DNA of 64,000 nt from the NCBI GenBank assembly GCA_030710605.1, contig CP092871.1, positions 71,265,020 to 71,329,019 on the forward strand, given 5' to 3'. Positions 31,798-43,560 of this stretch are shown here, piece by piece. Every line of letters begins with the position of its first letter. Within the stretch, counting starts at the first letter, position 1. The notes beneath the pieces were generated by a model. The model ran no database searches and was not told the DNA's origin. It was given only the letters and a program-made list of their open reading frames with translations. A program made the position numbers and the translations under genes. Source of the DNA: Cordylochernes scorpioides. Taxonomy: Eukaryota; Arthropoda; Arachnida; Pseudoscorpiones; Chernetidae.

Positions 31798-32214
31798 ATA
31801 TACAGTTACGAGCGTCATGCGTTCTTCATCTCTTAATTCTTCAGTTTTCATCTCTGTCACCGTTTGCTTTTTTTTTTTTGGAATGGCGCTCTCCTATTGG
31901 TTGGCTACCATCACGCCACCTTTGCCCCCCCCCACTCGCTTTTTCGTTTTTGTAACTATTGTGTTGGAGCGGGTCGCTCCTTAAATAAAAATGCATATAT
32001 TAGTTAATAACTAAATGGAATCCTCTCTTTCTTTTTCCCAGTAAGAGACGCCTACGGAAGCCAACAGTACATAGACAGATAAAGCACATAGGCTATAGTT
32101 ATTAACTAACATATGCATTTATTTAAGGCGCCAATTTATAATTGTAACAAATAGTATTTGAATAAAAACATTCAATAGGGTAAAACACGGGCGTTGCCCG
32201 GGTCATTCGGCTAG
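31798..32214 (+). mobile_element. Non-autonomous Helitron, copy 1
   Basis: The 3' end has CGGGC-GTT-GCCCG (32188-32200), ten bases, then CTAG (32211-32214) before T, the standard Helitron terminus. The body is shared with the copy at 47874-48265, including CGGGTCGCTCCTTAAAT-type and TTATAATTGTAACAAATAGT blocks. The 5' start is set from where copies stop matching (near CAGTTACGAGCGTCAT) and is approximate. Confidence 0.85.
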
Positions 32215-32979
32215 TGTTTATATAAAGACAGATCACAGTAATTAAGGCATTTTAGAAATTTTGAGAGTAATTGTTTTTAAAAACCTTAGATAAAGGCTCA
32301 TAATTATAAAAACAATTTTATTTTACCTTTTGATAAGATATCTGATTCTAATTTCGATATTAAATCACAATTTTCACTTATAGTAATATATAGGCTTATT
32401 TGAGTTGAAAATATCAGGCTCAAGGGATAACACTTTATTTCTAAAATTTCAATTCACTAATCTCTCTAGCTTTTTCGGGCATGAGAATCCTTCTACAGGA
32501 GAATACGTGATACAATATATCTCTCGCCAATAAGACACGGGTTATAGAAATCAAATATATTTAACAAAATTTCATAAATATGGTTTGAATATAAAATTTT
32601 CTGATTTATTTTAAAAACTATTATACAAAAGGTGGCAAAATATTAAAATATATATCAAATGATGTAACAAGTCAATAAATATAGTCTTCTAGGACATAAC
32701 TAAGGAATCAAGGATTACATGATTAAGCCGTAGTCATCATTAAGAGATGTACACCTGGTCTTTACTATTGCTATTCAGAGAGGATATCTCTATTTGGAGG
32801 CTTTGGGGTGAGCTCATGAAATAGTATGTTATAAAATTTCCGAATGTGTCGATTTTTCTGTTAATACAATTGTGCTTTCTTGATACTATGGATTCAATGC
32901 TGAGTCCATGTTGTTTATTAAGGATGTTGGAATAATGGTTCTTTGGTTCTGATAGGGAGAAGGAATGGCCTCTTATATG

Positions 32980-33900
32980 ATGGTATGTTAATGATTTTCT
33001 GTCTTGGTGGTCGATATTTCGTAAATGCTCTGATATATTTAAATGTCTGTCTGTTTTACCTACATATTTGGTTTGGAAATCTTTGCATTCTATTGAGTAT
33101 ATGACCTTCTTAATATTAGAGCAGGAAAATTAATAGTATTGTTCTTTGTTATGGTTTTTTAAATCTTTGTAGAGAACATATATTGAGCGAGTTGCTTGAA
33201 AAGGTTTTAACTCCAAATTTCTGACAATCTATTGATACGAATACTGGTGAATAGGGGATACTGAAAATATATTTGTGAATTGGGAGTATTCCGAATTTAA
33301 GAGAGGCTATAGAATTGTCTTAAAATAAATTATAAAGAGTATTGATAAGTCTTTAAATTTATTTTGAAGTTTTGAAAATGAGCAATGGCTATGGATACTA
33401 TTAGTTTAGGTCTTTACTGTATTTATTTTATGGCTTAGAGACAGTAGGAGGAAAAACGGATATAGTCGGGGTTAAAGGATGGCTGATCGTATACAGTTGT
33501 TTGGAATTGATGTTGTATGCGTATTATTATATCTAAAAATAGTAGGTTACTTTTTGTTCCTTTTTTATAAGTAAAATTCAGGTCGGGATGGGAACTGTTT
33601 GTTTTTTACAGAATTTTCTTGGTCTGATTTTGGGAACAGATGCAAAATATGTCGTCAATATAACGACGCCATAAAACTATATCTGACAGGAATAGGGAGG
33701 TTATCCAACTGTCTATGCGACACATGACAATTTCGACGACTGAGGTTGAAAGAGAGCTCCCCATGGGAGAACCTTTAATCTGTTTTTTTTTTTTTAATTT
33801 TGGAATCGTATGTCAGGATATTTGTTTCGAGACATAGGGCTATAAGTTTAGTTATTTTCTTGACAGTGATCTGATCAACCTTATTTTCTCTTAAGAACTC
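32980..33900 (-). pseudogene. Penelope-like RT and GIY-YIG protein, left arm
   Basis: On the minus strand RYIDDIF (core 33645-33662) gives the RT active-site YxDD. Downstream a block with HPDLNFTY, LLFLDIIIR and NPDYIRFSS matches the usual Penelope RT region after the active site. Near 33050 YVGKTDRHLN marks the GIY-YIG nuclease. Frame changes separate these blocks. The protein is not translatable as one piece. Confidence 0.75.
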
Positions 33901-34989
33901 TTGGGTGCTACACAGTGTCAGTTGGTGTGGGGGACTGGCGTTCTATGTCGAATGAGACAATGATCTTGTTTGTTTGGGCTTGGTACTTGAGTATTTTTCT
34001 ATGAAGGTGGTGGTGGAAATGGAGAAAGGGGAGTTTTGTCCCTTGATTATGAGCTGAGAAAGGTGAAATAGGAATTTAAAAAGAGCCGCTGTTGATAGAA
34101 GGCCACTAAGAAGGGGACACCTGGGTTTTGTAATTTAGGGAGGCCATATATGTAGACATCTATTTACATATTGGACAATAAGTCTTTTAATTCTTCGTTC
34201 GAAATTTTATGTTCCTTATGCATATTGCTGAGTTCTTCTTTGAATGAAGAGTATTCTTGGATGTTTCTTCTTTGGAAATGTGTTTAAATGTCGTTTAATC
34301 TTTAAGGATGCTTAGCATTTGACTATGGTAATCCGTCTTGTTCCACATACCTGTTTGTCCTCCTTAATCTGAATGGGTGATCATTATTTCTTAAGTCTTT
34401 AAGTGAACCGGCAATCCTCATGAGAACCGACTGATTGAAAACCTAAGAGATAAAAATAAAAGAAATGATCATTCATTCAGATAAAGAAGGACAGAGATTG
34501 ATTCTGGTCAAGACGGATTACCATAATAAAATGCTAAGGATATCTGAAGATCAAACCCCCTTTAGACACATTTATAAAAAGAAGAAAAAACCCGAGAATA
34601 CTCTTTATTTATAAAAAAAAATACTCAGCAAGATGCATTAATAACATAAATTTCGAACGAATAATTAAAAGACTTCCTGTCTAATATGCAAATCGATGCC
34701 TTCATATATAGCCTCCCTAAAATACATAAGCCACGTGTCCCCTTAAAACCCATAGTGACCTTCTACCATCCCCAACAGCACATCTCTCCAAGTTTCTCAA
34801 GCCCTTAATTAAGCAGCACAATTCCTGCTTTTCCTTCTTTACAACACCAACACCTTCATGGATAAAAATAGTCAAGTACCAAGCCCAGTCTCATCCGAAT
34901 AGAACCCCAGTCTTCCACACCAGCTGATACTGAGCAGTACCGAAGAGTTCTTTAACTCAGTTGCCGAAATTGTGATGCGTCGCATAGAT

Positions 34990-35800
34990 AACCTTTCTAT
35001 TCCTGTCAGGTATAGTTTTATGGCGTCGATATATTGACGACATATTTTGTACCTGTCCCCAATATCAAACCACACAAAAGAGCATTCTAGAAAAATACAA
35101 CAGTTGCATCCCGACCTGAATTTTACTTACGAAATATAAACAAAAAGTAAACTATTATTTTTAGATATAATAATACGCATACAAAATCAATTCCAAACAA
35201 CTGTTTATTATAAGCCATCCTTCAACCCCGACTATATCCGTTTTTCCTCCTACTGCCCTCTCAGCCATTATAAATCAATACAGTAAAGACCTTAACTAAA
35301 GTCCAAAGTCATTGTTCATTTCAAAATTTTAAAACGGAAGAGACTCAAAATATTTTAAGAAATCTAGAAAATTGTTAATAATCTTTATCATTTATTCTAA
35401 AACATTTCCATAGCCCCTCTGAAATTCGCAATCCCCCAATTTACAAATCGATGATTTGCAGTATTTCCTATTTTCTCATCAGTATTTCAGTATCAATAGC
35501 CCGTCATCTAAATAAATTCATAATTAAAACCTTTATTTTCAACAACTCGATCAGTACAAGTTCATTACTAAAAATGATACACTGATAAAAAAAGAACAAT
35601 ACTATTAATTTTACTGCTAATATATAAAGAAGGCGATATACTCTATAGAATGTAAAGAATCCAAACCAAAATATATAGGTGTGAAACTAGCCGACATTTA
35701 AACATAAGAATATCAGAACATAAACGAAATATCGACACCCAAGACAGAAAATCATTATAATATCATCATGTAAGAGAAACAGGTCATTCCTTTTCACTCT
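34990..35800 (+). pseudogene. Penelope-like RT and GIY-YIG protein, right arm
   Basis: The plus strand has RRYIDDIF (core 35030-35047), HPDLNFTY, LLFLDIIIR and NPDYIRFSSYCP, then a decayed nuclease block near 35670-35780. It mirrors the left arm with its own substitutions and stops, so the two arms have evolved apart for some time. Confidence 0.75.
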
Positions 35801-36149
35801 CATAACCAAAGACCCATTTCTCCAACATCCCCAGCAAACAATAGAGACTCATCATAGAACCCATAATATCAAGAAAGCACAATAGTATCAACAGAAGAAT
35901 AGATATTCCATAAATTTACAATCTACTATTCCCTGAACTCTCGACCCCAAATCCTCCAAATATAGAAATCCCCTCTGAATAACAACAGTGAAAACCAGAT
36001 ACACATCTCTTAATGATAACTACGGCTTAATAGGTAATCCTTGATTCCTTAGTTATGTCCTAGAAGTCTGTATTTATTCATTTGTTACATTATTTGATAC
36101 ATGAAAGATAAGAAAAATAGAAAAAGGGTCATGTGTTGATGTTAAAAAC

Positions 36150-36260
36150 AAAATTGGCATATCCTGACCGCTCACATAAATATTGTTCCGCTAGATGGCG
36201 CTCTACCATCTAAAAAGCTCGTGTGAACGGTCAGGATATGTCTTTTTAAATGTATTTTTT
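36150..36260 (+). repeat. Hammerhead-repeat family piece
   Basis: GCTAGATGGCGCTCTACCAT and AAAAAGCTCGTGTGAACGGT are followed by a T-rich tail. It contains a short inverted part, GGCATATCCTGACCG facing CGGTCAGGATATG. Confidence 0.6.
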
Positions 36261-36374
36261 AATTTTTGCTACCATTTGTATAATAATACAAAATTAAATA
36301 AAATAAAAGGATTTAAAGCGCGAATGTTTCTTTTATACATAATACGAACTTCTACTGTCTTTACTGCGATGCAA

Positions 36375-37045
36375 ACATTTGAATATAATGATACTGTCCT
36401 ATAAGCTTATGTCCATAGTTTACTTGAAAACCATTTCTAAGATTCCATCCTTCAGTGTAGCATATAAAAGCAGAATGATCCAATACAGTATTTGAGCTCT
36501 GAGAAGCGGTCTGGTGGATTAAATTGGCGAAACCGCTGGGAGAGTTCACCACTGATGAGCCAAGCCCTCCCAATATATATTTTTTTCATCGCAGTAAGGA
36601 TAGTAGAAGTTCGTATTATGTATAAAAGAAACATTCGCGCTTTAAATCCTTTTATTTTATATATATAGATGGCGCGTTATTGCTTTGTGTTAATTTATTC
36701 CTAACTGGCCTTGTCTTTATAGTTTGCTGAAGAGCATTGCTCGAAGCAAATATTTGAATGTAATTCTACTGTCCTATAAGCTTATGTCCATAGTTTACTT
36801 GAAAACCATTTCTAAGATTCCATGCTTCAGTGTAGCATATAAAAGCAGAATGATCCAATACAGTATTTGAGCTCTGAGAAGCGGTCTGGTGGATTAAATT
36901 GGCGAAACCGCTGGGAGAGTTCACCACTGATGAGCCAAGCCCTCCCAATATATATTTTTTTCATCGCAGTAAGGATAGTAGAAGTTCGTATTATGTATAA
37001 AAGAAACATTCGCGCTTTAAATCCTTTTATTTTATATGTATAGAT
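36375..37045 (+). repeat. 375-bp family in tandem, two copies
   Basis: 36375-36670 and 36750-37045 are nearly identical and offset by 375 bp. Each has CTTATGTCCATAGTTTACTT, GGTGGATTAAATTGGCGAAA, CCACTGATGAGCC and CATCGCAGTAAGGATAG. The copies near 1003, 17395, 48990 and 49665 are single and more diverged. Confidence 0.85.
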
Positions 37046-37275
37046 GGCGAGTTATTGCTTTGTACAAAAATAAATATTAATATTTTTATATCTACAGCAT
37101 TTCTTATGAAATTATGTGAAATAGTATTTGATATCTTTTAACTCATGTACTATGGGGGATTTATTGAATCATGTTTTCTCCTGTAAAAGGGCTTTCTCTC
37201 TCATGCCCGAAAGTTTTATAGATATGAATTAAATTATTTGAAAAGAAACGCTTCCCTGGAAGCCGGATATTTCAC

Positions 37276-38596
37276 CTTAATAATTCAAGGGATTATATTA
37301 ACGAATAGAAGCTTATATATTTAAGTTGTGAAAATATATTTTTGCAGTTTACACACACAAATAATTTGATAAATAGTAAGATACTCACTATAAAAATCAA
37401 TATTATGGTCATATCTAAATAAATTATATCAGATAAAAATTTTGTATAAATTTTAAATTAAAAAATTGTTTGAAAAGAGCTTAAAATTTGAGAAAAAAAA
37501 AACAACAGTATATTGTATTATACGAGTATATTATAAAAGTCCCTCTTCCTCCTGAATGTGCAACTGAATTTTGTTTAAGGATTACTGACATTTATCTAAA
37601 ATTGATTAATTAAATACCCTTTATATAAAATAAAAAAAAAAACGTTAATTCTCCATGGTTGGCTTCAACATATGGGGAATTACGTATGTTCGTTCAACTT
37701 ACGTTAAGCTTAGAGCAATATTAAATTTTTCTCAGCATTACTTGTTCCTTAGTATAATTATGAGCATATTCATTAAGTAGGTGTTTATATTCAGATTTGG
37801 TTAAATGGTACTCTTATCTGGCTTTAATTTGTTTTGTTCCAATTTGACCCAATCAGTTTGTCCAATCTACCTCACGTGCTAGCATCCAACACTTCATTTT
37901 GGTTGGCTGCTCATGAATTAGGCTTTAGCATGAAAAAAAAAAATCACCGAGTTCTACGCTAAAGGTTACCACTTTTTTCTAGGATAGCATTTTGATTCTT
38001 CTTCTTCTAATGTTTGAGAAAGTAGGCGCAACCTGAATAACATCAAAATTTGGTCTCTGTAGTCGTGCTCTTCATTTTTTTTTTTTGACTTGTAATATTT
38101 TAAAAGTGTTTAAAAACTATATTTTTATTAAATAATGAATATGCAAAATGATAATACTTCACGATGATTTATTTTAAAATGAATAATAATTTGTATATTT
38201 TTGATAACTCTGTGACCTGAGAATATAGAAGTGATATAGATATACATAGTTAGTTCGTTGCTGGTAGATGTAAATATTAGCCACCATTTTAATTTGTCAG
38301 TTTGTATTTAAATAAAAAATAATTAATTTGGTTAAAAAAGACCAAAGGCTATTTCTTCAAAACATCTACCAGAGTCTCCTTGGTAGAATCTTTCTTGTCT
38401 CCAACATAGAATATATTTAATACATATAATCATAGATAATTTCAATTTGTATTCAATATTCTCAATCTTCTTTAATACAAATCTAGAATATTGTTATTCA
38501 TTTCAATCTTCTTTAGGCACTTCTCATTTACTAAATGGGATATTCAAAACATGACTTTTTGAAATTAGATGATTTAAAATCTATTTATAGAATTTA

Positions 38597-38636
<40 letters not shown>

Positions 38637-38695
38637 AAATACTGTATTTGGTCAAATATAATTTGGAGTTTTAAAACAAGAAACCTTTCATGCCA
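37276..38695. other. No recognisable gene
   Basis: AT-rich, with a long (TA)n run at about 38600-38632. I see no gene or recognised element. Confidence 0.4.
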
Positions 38696-38699
38696 TTGT

Positions 38700-39310
38700 T
38701 ACGATATCTTACAAATTCTATTTGATTCAAAATAAGTTTCCTATAAAATGTGGGAGTTTAAAAGTTTTAATAATTTTATATTTGTTAACCTTGTAATTGA
38801 AGAATTATCTGGGATAACTTTCTTGTCTATGTAGGGGGGTGTCTGCCATTAAATTTTATTCTTTTGAAGTTATGTATCAAGACAGCTATTGATGTGATAG
38901 TTCCTATGTTTCTTCACTAGCAGACATCCGTGTGGAGTAATTCCACGGTTATAGAGACATATAGACACTCCGGGGTTCCTGAAACACAGAATGCTACCTA
39001 CCCGGATATATACGTAGTCCCGCTCCTAAGTATTTCAAGAGAGTTGGTGGAGGATTGGTACATACCATTGATTTACAGTAACCATGACATAGGTTAAAAT
39101 CGTGCATTAAGCACTTTTCTGCCTCAATGGCCCCAGATTTTAGCCTAAATTGTACTGCAAAAGTGAGTGAAAGTAACCAAATAGAGCTTTGGAACTTTCT
39201 TAGTGCAAAAGTCTAACTCAAATATACCTGTATGGACATATAATACAAAACCTACAGTAAATGGGAGTTGCTAACTACCCACCATGTTTATAATGACATG
39301 TACAACATAT
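38700..39310 (+). repeat. Long interspersed repeat with SINE-like part, copy 2
   Basis: It is collinear with 29410-30010. Shared blocks include GTTTCTTCACTAGCAGA, CCACGGTTATAGAGACATAT and GATTTACAGTAACCATGACA. Confidence 0.7.
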
Positions 39311-40395
39311 ATATATTGGGAATAAATATAATAAATTATTTTTAAAAGAGAGAAAGCATATTTGGTATACATATCTCTGCACGAAAATAATTAAACTGAC
39401 AAAAATATCGACCAAACTTCCAGCATTTAAACTGTCAAAACTCTGGAAGGTGACAAGATCGCCCTTATATCCTATAACCCAATATCACATCTGACCGACC
39501 ATACAATAAAATAGAATCATATTACGCGATTTGATTCTACAGAAATAATATGTTCACTACAATATATAGCAGATAAAACAATCAATACTTTTTTTTTTGG
39601 AAAGTTAGGCCTTTCTAGGTGACAACAATACTATAAACATCGACATTTCCTAAACCTATCTACCCATCAAATCTATATCACAGTCCACTGAAGTGGATCA
39701 AATCTGAAGTTCACTCTTCACTAGCTTCGGTATGGTAGGTATATGCAGCATTAATGAAAAGAGTATGATTCATACGGAGTAATTGGGTACATTTTCTATT
39801 GATGGGAACATATGAGGCATACAAAAGTAGGAATACAACTTTGCCTGTTAACATTTAGCTGGGCTTAGTAGGACAGCCTTCATGTCAAGGGCAGAACTAC
39901 CAAGAGTACAAGACTTCAGACTTACTGTCATACCCAGGATAACCTCCCTTAATATAAAGTTGAAATTACCGGGGATTAAAAGTGCGCGATCAACAATGGA
40001 AAAACAAAATATCCAAAGTAAGCAAACAAGACCCTGGAGTAGACAGGTAATCCGCCTTTCCAAACAACGGATGGCGACACACTATTTAATCCAATCTATA
40101 AGCCCAATATTATTTATCCGATTTAGTCATTTTAAAACACATATTGTTCACGATTAGAAATAAGACGTTCAATACAATATATCAAAACGATATTAAAACT
40201 ATACATAAAAAATATATTATAATATATTTTAAGGTGGATATTATTTATTACTTGTTTTGAGTAGATGAGTATTTTGTCAATGGTATACTGTTATAATAAT
40301 ATTTCTGAGATAGGAATTATTGAGCATTTTACTTATAGTATGAAGTCGTGATATCTTGGAAAATATAATAAAAACATTTCAAATCTCTATTGTTT
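39311..40395. other. No recognisable gene
   Basis: AT-rich; overlapping 70-90 codon frames near 39850-40150 on both strands have no recognised motif. Confidence 0.4.
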
Positions 40396-40535
40396 TAATT
40401 GATCTGATAAAATACTTGAGGATAAAATACCTGACTTGAGGCGTAAACGTAATGAAAATAAAAAATTACATATTTACATATCTACAAAAAGATTTGTGCC
40501 GGCCAAAGGAAAACAACAACAATGGGTTTATTAAG
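40396..40535 (+). repeat. Short interspersed repeat, pair with 42890-43005
   Basis: It shares CTGACTTGAGGCGTAA (CTGGCTTAAGGCGTAA in the partner), TTACATATTTACAT and GCCGGCCAAAGGAAAACAAC. Its class is unknown. Confidence 0.55.
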
Positions 40536-41040
40536 TGTAAAGTGGCGCTATTTGACGGCCGACTTCACTGAGTTGGTTTCTAGAATACATAATTCAAAAT
40601 AAAAACACCATATATAACATATATATTCATTAGAATATTCATAAATAAAAATGGCTACATGTTTGTAGGATAGAGGAAAAAAAAGAAAATGTTGGCATAT
40701 AGATCGCTATGTATAATTTCTGTATTTTCGGAGAGGAAATAGGTGAAAACTTAATAATTATAAAACTTTGTTAGTGTATTATTCAAATGGGTATTTGCTA
40801 AATATATGCGGAATATATGCTATCGTGTAAATATGTAAATAAAAATTCTATTTACAACCATCGCTACATATTGTATATATAAATTATGTTGCCTTTGTGT
40901 AAGAAAAAAGAATGTTCTCAAAAGAACAAACACATATTTTATATACAGTTAAATCTCTCATTGGCGATAACCTCTCTGACAGACAACCTTCGTAAAATAA
41001 AATTTTGAAAACGACCTTTCTCTCTCTCTCTCTGTTAATT

Positions 41041-41262
41041 TTTACCCTACTGATGCGGGTCGTAATATTCCTGCCCAGTACGAGAGGAACCGCAGGTACG
41101 GACATTTGGTACGTGGTCGAACGGCCAATGGCGCGAAGCTACCATCCGAGGGATTACGACTGAACGCCTCTAAGTCGGAATCCCGCCTATGGATTGCAAC
41201 GATATATATCGTGTTATTTCACGGTGTGAATAGCGGGCTCCCTCGTGGGGTCCGCGATCAGA
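41041..41262 (+). pseudogene. 28S rRNA 3'-end fragment
   Basis: The sequence matches the conserved end of large-subunit rRNA: ACCCTACTGATG, CCCAGTACGAGAGGAACCGC, GACATTTGGT, GGCGCGAAGCTACCAT, GACTGAACGCCTCTAAGTC and TCCCGCC. The loop after ACTGATG is shorter than usual in animals. The region after it (GCGGGCTCCCTCGTGGGGT) looks like an arthropod 28S tail. It stands alone among repeats, so it is a dispersed fragment. Confidence 0.85.
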
Positions 41263-41466
41263 CCTTCCTCTCTCTTAGTTAATTCAACTTCCAGTCATAG
41301 AATAATTCCAAGAGATTTATCCCTGTTCTTTCTTAGAAAATTCTATTTTAGCCAAAAGGCCGTGAGAAATGATGTTCTTTCTTAGATGGTTATGTGGGAG
41401 ATTCTCTAGGTGGTATAAATAGACGACAATTTCTACAAGAGCCAATTGTAGAGAGAAATAAATCTA

Positions 41467-42229
41467 CGAGGGGCATCCAATAAATAAGTTTCCCTATTTT
41501 GTAACAAATAAACAACTTTATTTACAATTATGCAGTTATTTTATTTTCATTATACAACTCATAGACTACTTCTCTACATAATCACCATTTCTGTCCAAAC
41601 ATTTTTGGTACCGTTGTAGGGATTTTTTGATACCACTGTTGTACCAAGCCGTGTCCTGTCTTCGTAGCCAGTGGTTCGCCTCCGCCTGTTTTCAATTCAA
41701 ATTCAAAACATCTGACATGATTGTTCCAATCGAAGAGCATCCAATTTCGATTCCAGGAGGCAGTCGAATCATTATTTCGTCAATGGTGACGCGGCGATTT
41801 GCTTCCACCACATTCCGAACAGCAGCCACGGCTGCATTGTCCGTAGCAGTAACGGGCCTGTCGCTTCGCTCGTCATCATGCACGTTTTGCCGTCCTTCCA
41901 AGAACCATGAACGCCATCGGCGAACCATTTGGATGCTCATACATCCTTCACCATACACTGACACTAAATTGCGATGAATATTGACCGCAGTTGCATTTTT
42001 CGCTGTGAAAAAACGAATTACAGAACGGAGTTCGCAAGTGGACACGTTCACCAGTGGTAGCTCCATGGAAACTGAAGCGCTACGGACTTGCGCGTACGAG
42101 TAGAGTGATTTTGAAAGGTCACCAGCTTCCAACGCATCCTAGTGACCATTTCTTACCTACTAACTAATTTTTACAACGTTTCGTTCGCCGAAAAAAAAAT
42201 AGGGAAACTTATTTATTGGATGCCCCTCG
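41467..42229 (-). mobile_element. Mariner deletion derivative with intact ends
   Basis: Inverted ends of CGAGGGGCATCCAATAAATA lie next to TA on both sides. On the minus strand the transposase N-terminus (about 42080-41700) has the mariner HTH pattern: SVIRF, then IHRNLVSVYG, then DDERSDRP. It joins with a frame change to the extreme C-terminus ending LDRNGDYVEK (to about 41570). The DDE catalytic core is deleted. Confidence 0.88.
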
Positions 42230-42885
42230 TAGTTAACCAGCGGCATCTTACTTAAAGTATTGAAGAATATTTGAAGCAAAGGTAATTAAAGAGGACTTAA
42301 CCAAGTGTCAATGATCCAGACAGTCAGAGCTAATAGAGATGCCAATCCTGTGACAAGGGGAAGCAATTTAGCATGGCAAGGAGCAAAAAAAGTTTGATGG
42401 AGAAGTTCAAAACAGCCACGGAATTTGGTGGAATAAATTGGGAGGTTAGATGAAGTGTTCCCAGTAGAGCCAACTTGTTGGGGAATAAATATTGGTTTAG
42501 CTACTTGTGCAATTTGGTTTATACCATCGACTTTGACAGTTTTACCTTTCTGCTTTACTGTCTTGGGATTTTAACGGAGACAAACGGGGATTTTAGGAAT
42601 AAATTGGCTCAACCTGTTTCTTGGGAAATTGTTGAGGGATAGTATATAAATAGGCTTATAATATAAATTGGTTTCGATATAATGAATTATATATATATGA
42701 TATAAAAAAGAGATTTCTGCTGATTTTGATTATCTTGAGGATTGTGCTATGGAATTATTTGCTGGTTCTTTTTAGTACTGGATGGTATTGGTAATCCAGT
42801 CGTGGCAATAATCTTGAAAAGAATGAAAATAGTTTTGATCAGTAATTGCTTCAATTGAGCTAAAGAAATATATAAAAAAACATAA
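42230..42885. other. No recognisable gene
   Basis: AT-rich with several near-repeats of GGAATAAATTGG. No gene was recognised. Confidence 0.4.
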
Positions 42886-42889
42886 TTTG

Positions 42890-43005
42890 CTAAAAGTACT
42901 GCCTGGCTTAAGGCGTAAGAATAAAAAAAATAAAATACTTATTTACATAATTAACAACAGGTTTGAGCCGGCCATCGGAAAACAACAACAATCGGTTTTA
43001 TATAG
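42890..43005 (+). repeat. Short interspersed repeat, partner of 40396-40535
   Basis: It contains CTGGCTTAAGGCGTAA, TACTTATTTACATAATT and GCCGGCCATCGGAAAACAAC. Confidence 0.55.
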
Positions 43006-43103
43006 GGAAAGTCCCGACATTTGGTGGTAGATAAAACAGAATATTTGAATCTATGAAATATAATTTTAAATAAAATAATATTTTTATATAACATATATAT
43101 ATA

Positions 43104-43300
43104 TACGCTGACGAGCGCCAACAGCGCGAAACGCGTTCGTGGATGGCTTTTCTTGATTTATCAAGAAATTGGGTTGGCCAAATATCACGGAGCAAGTTAA
43201 ATAAACGTTTAGTTTATTTTTGCTCCAATAGATGGCGCTCTGCCATCTAGAAAGCACATGTGCTCGTGGTCAGGAAATGCCTTCTTTATTTTATATATAT
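43104..43300 (+). repeat. Hammerhead-repeat family copy, nearly complete
   Basis: Begins with a hammerhead (43105-43140), then ATGGCTTTTCTTGATTTATC, GGGTTGGCCAAATATCACGG, AGATGGCGCTCTGCCATCT and AAGCACATGTGCTCGTGG. This copy shows the family order best. An AT microsatellite cuts it just upstream of the ribozyme. Confidence 0.8.
43105..43140 (+). ncRNA. Hammerhead ribozyme, 5'-shortened stem I
   Basis: Core CTGACGA (43108-43114), stem II GCGC-CAACA-GCGC, GAAA (43128-43131), stem III palindrome ACGCGT and T as cleavage base. Stem I is ACG/CGT; the two outer pairs expected from the copy at 61600 are lost to the microsatellite. All catalytic core positions I can check are intact. Confidence 0.7.
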
Positions 43301-43309
43301 ATATATATG

Positions 43310-43560
43310 TGTGTGTGTGGGGTGTTGGTGTAGCTTGTAGAAAGACCAGTAATAAAAATAAAATTATTTTTTATAAAATAAATAAATTTATTTAAAGCAC
43401 TCTCGAAATAGAGGGAGGAAGGGGATAACGGCCGCTGGGAGAAAGCCTTGTTGTTCGACAGCCGCGTGCCAAATGTCTGGGATGTCACGGCGAGTGTCAC
43501 GGGCCGAGGTGTTCCCTAAACTCACGTGCTGGCTGAGACATGGTGTGGCCGCCACATATA
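43310..43560 (-). other. Less AT-rich stretch of unknown nature
   Basis: After an AT/GT microsatellite there is a stretch with GATAACGGCCGCTGGGAGAA and GTGTCACGGGCCGAGG. A 69-codon minus-strand frame (43291-43500) has no recognised motif. It may be a decayed element. Confidence 0.3.

Larger units (their letters stand above)
32390..37275. mobile_element. Large inverted dimer of a Penelope-like element
   Basis: The left arm (about 32390-34404, minus) and right arm (about 34460-37275, plus) are diverged inverted copies of the same Penelope-like element. They share RT and GIY-YIG coding sequence and the end motif. The left end motif is at 32471-32505 (CTGTAGA on the minus strand), the right at about 37185-37225. 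The right arm is interrupted by other repeats at about 36090-37080. Both arms have many stops and shifts. The central spacer is about 55 bp. Confidence 0.8.

Noticed and set aside
36530-36570. Hammerhead candidate in the 375-bp family (GGCGAAACC followed by CACTGATGAGCC)
   Set aside because: The core boxes occur in permuted order and only five bases lie between the would-be cleavage site and CTGATGA, so stem I cannot form. TCATCA and TGATGA simply form a small palindrome in some copies.
40948-41035. Left end of a pogo-type MITE (CAGTTAAATCTCTC) before the 28S fragment
   Set aside because: No matching right end was found, so the element could not be delimited.
13705-42229. Similar lengths of the foldback mariner (763 bp), the Tigger derivative (768 bp) and the mariner derivative (763 bp)
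   Set aside because: The ends and contents are unrelated; I take the similar sizes as coincidence.
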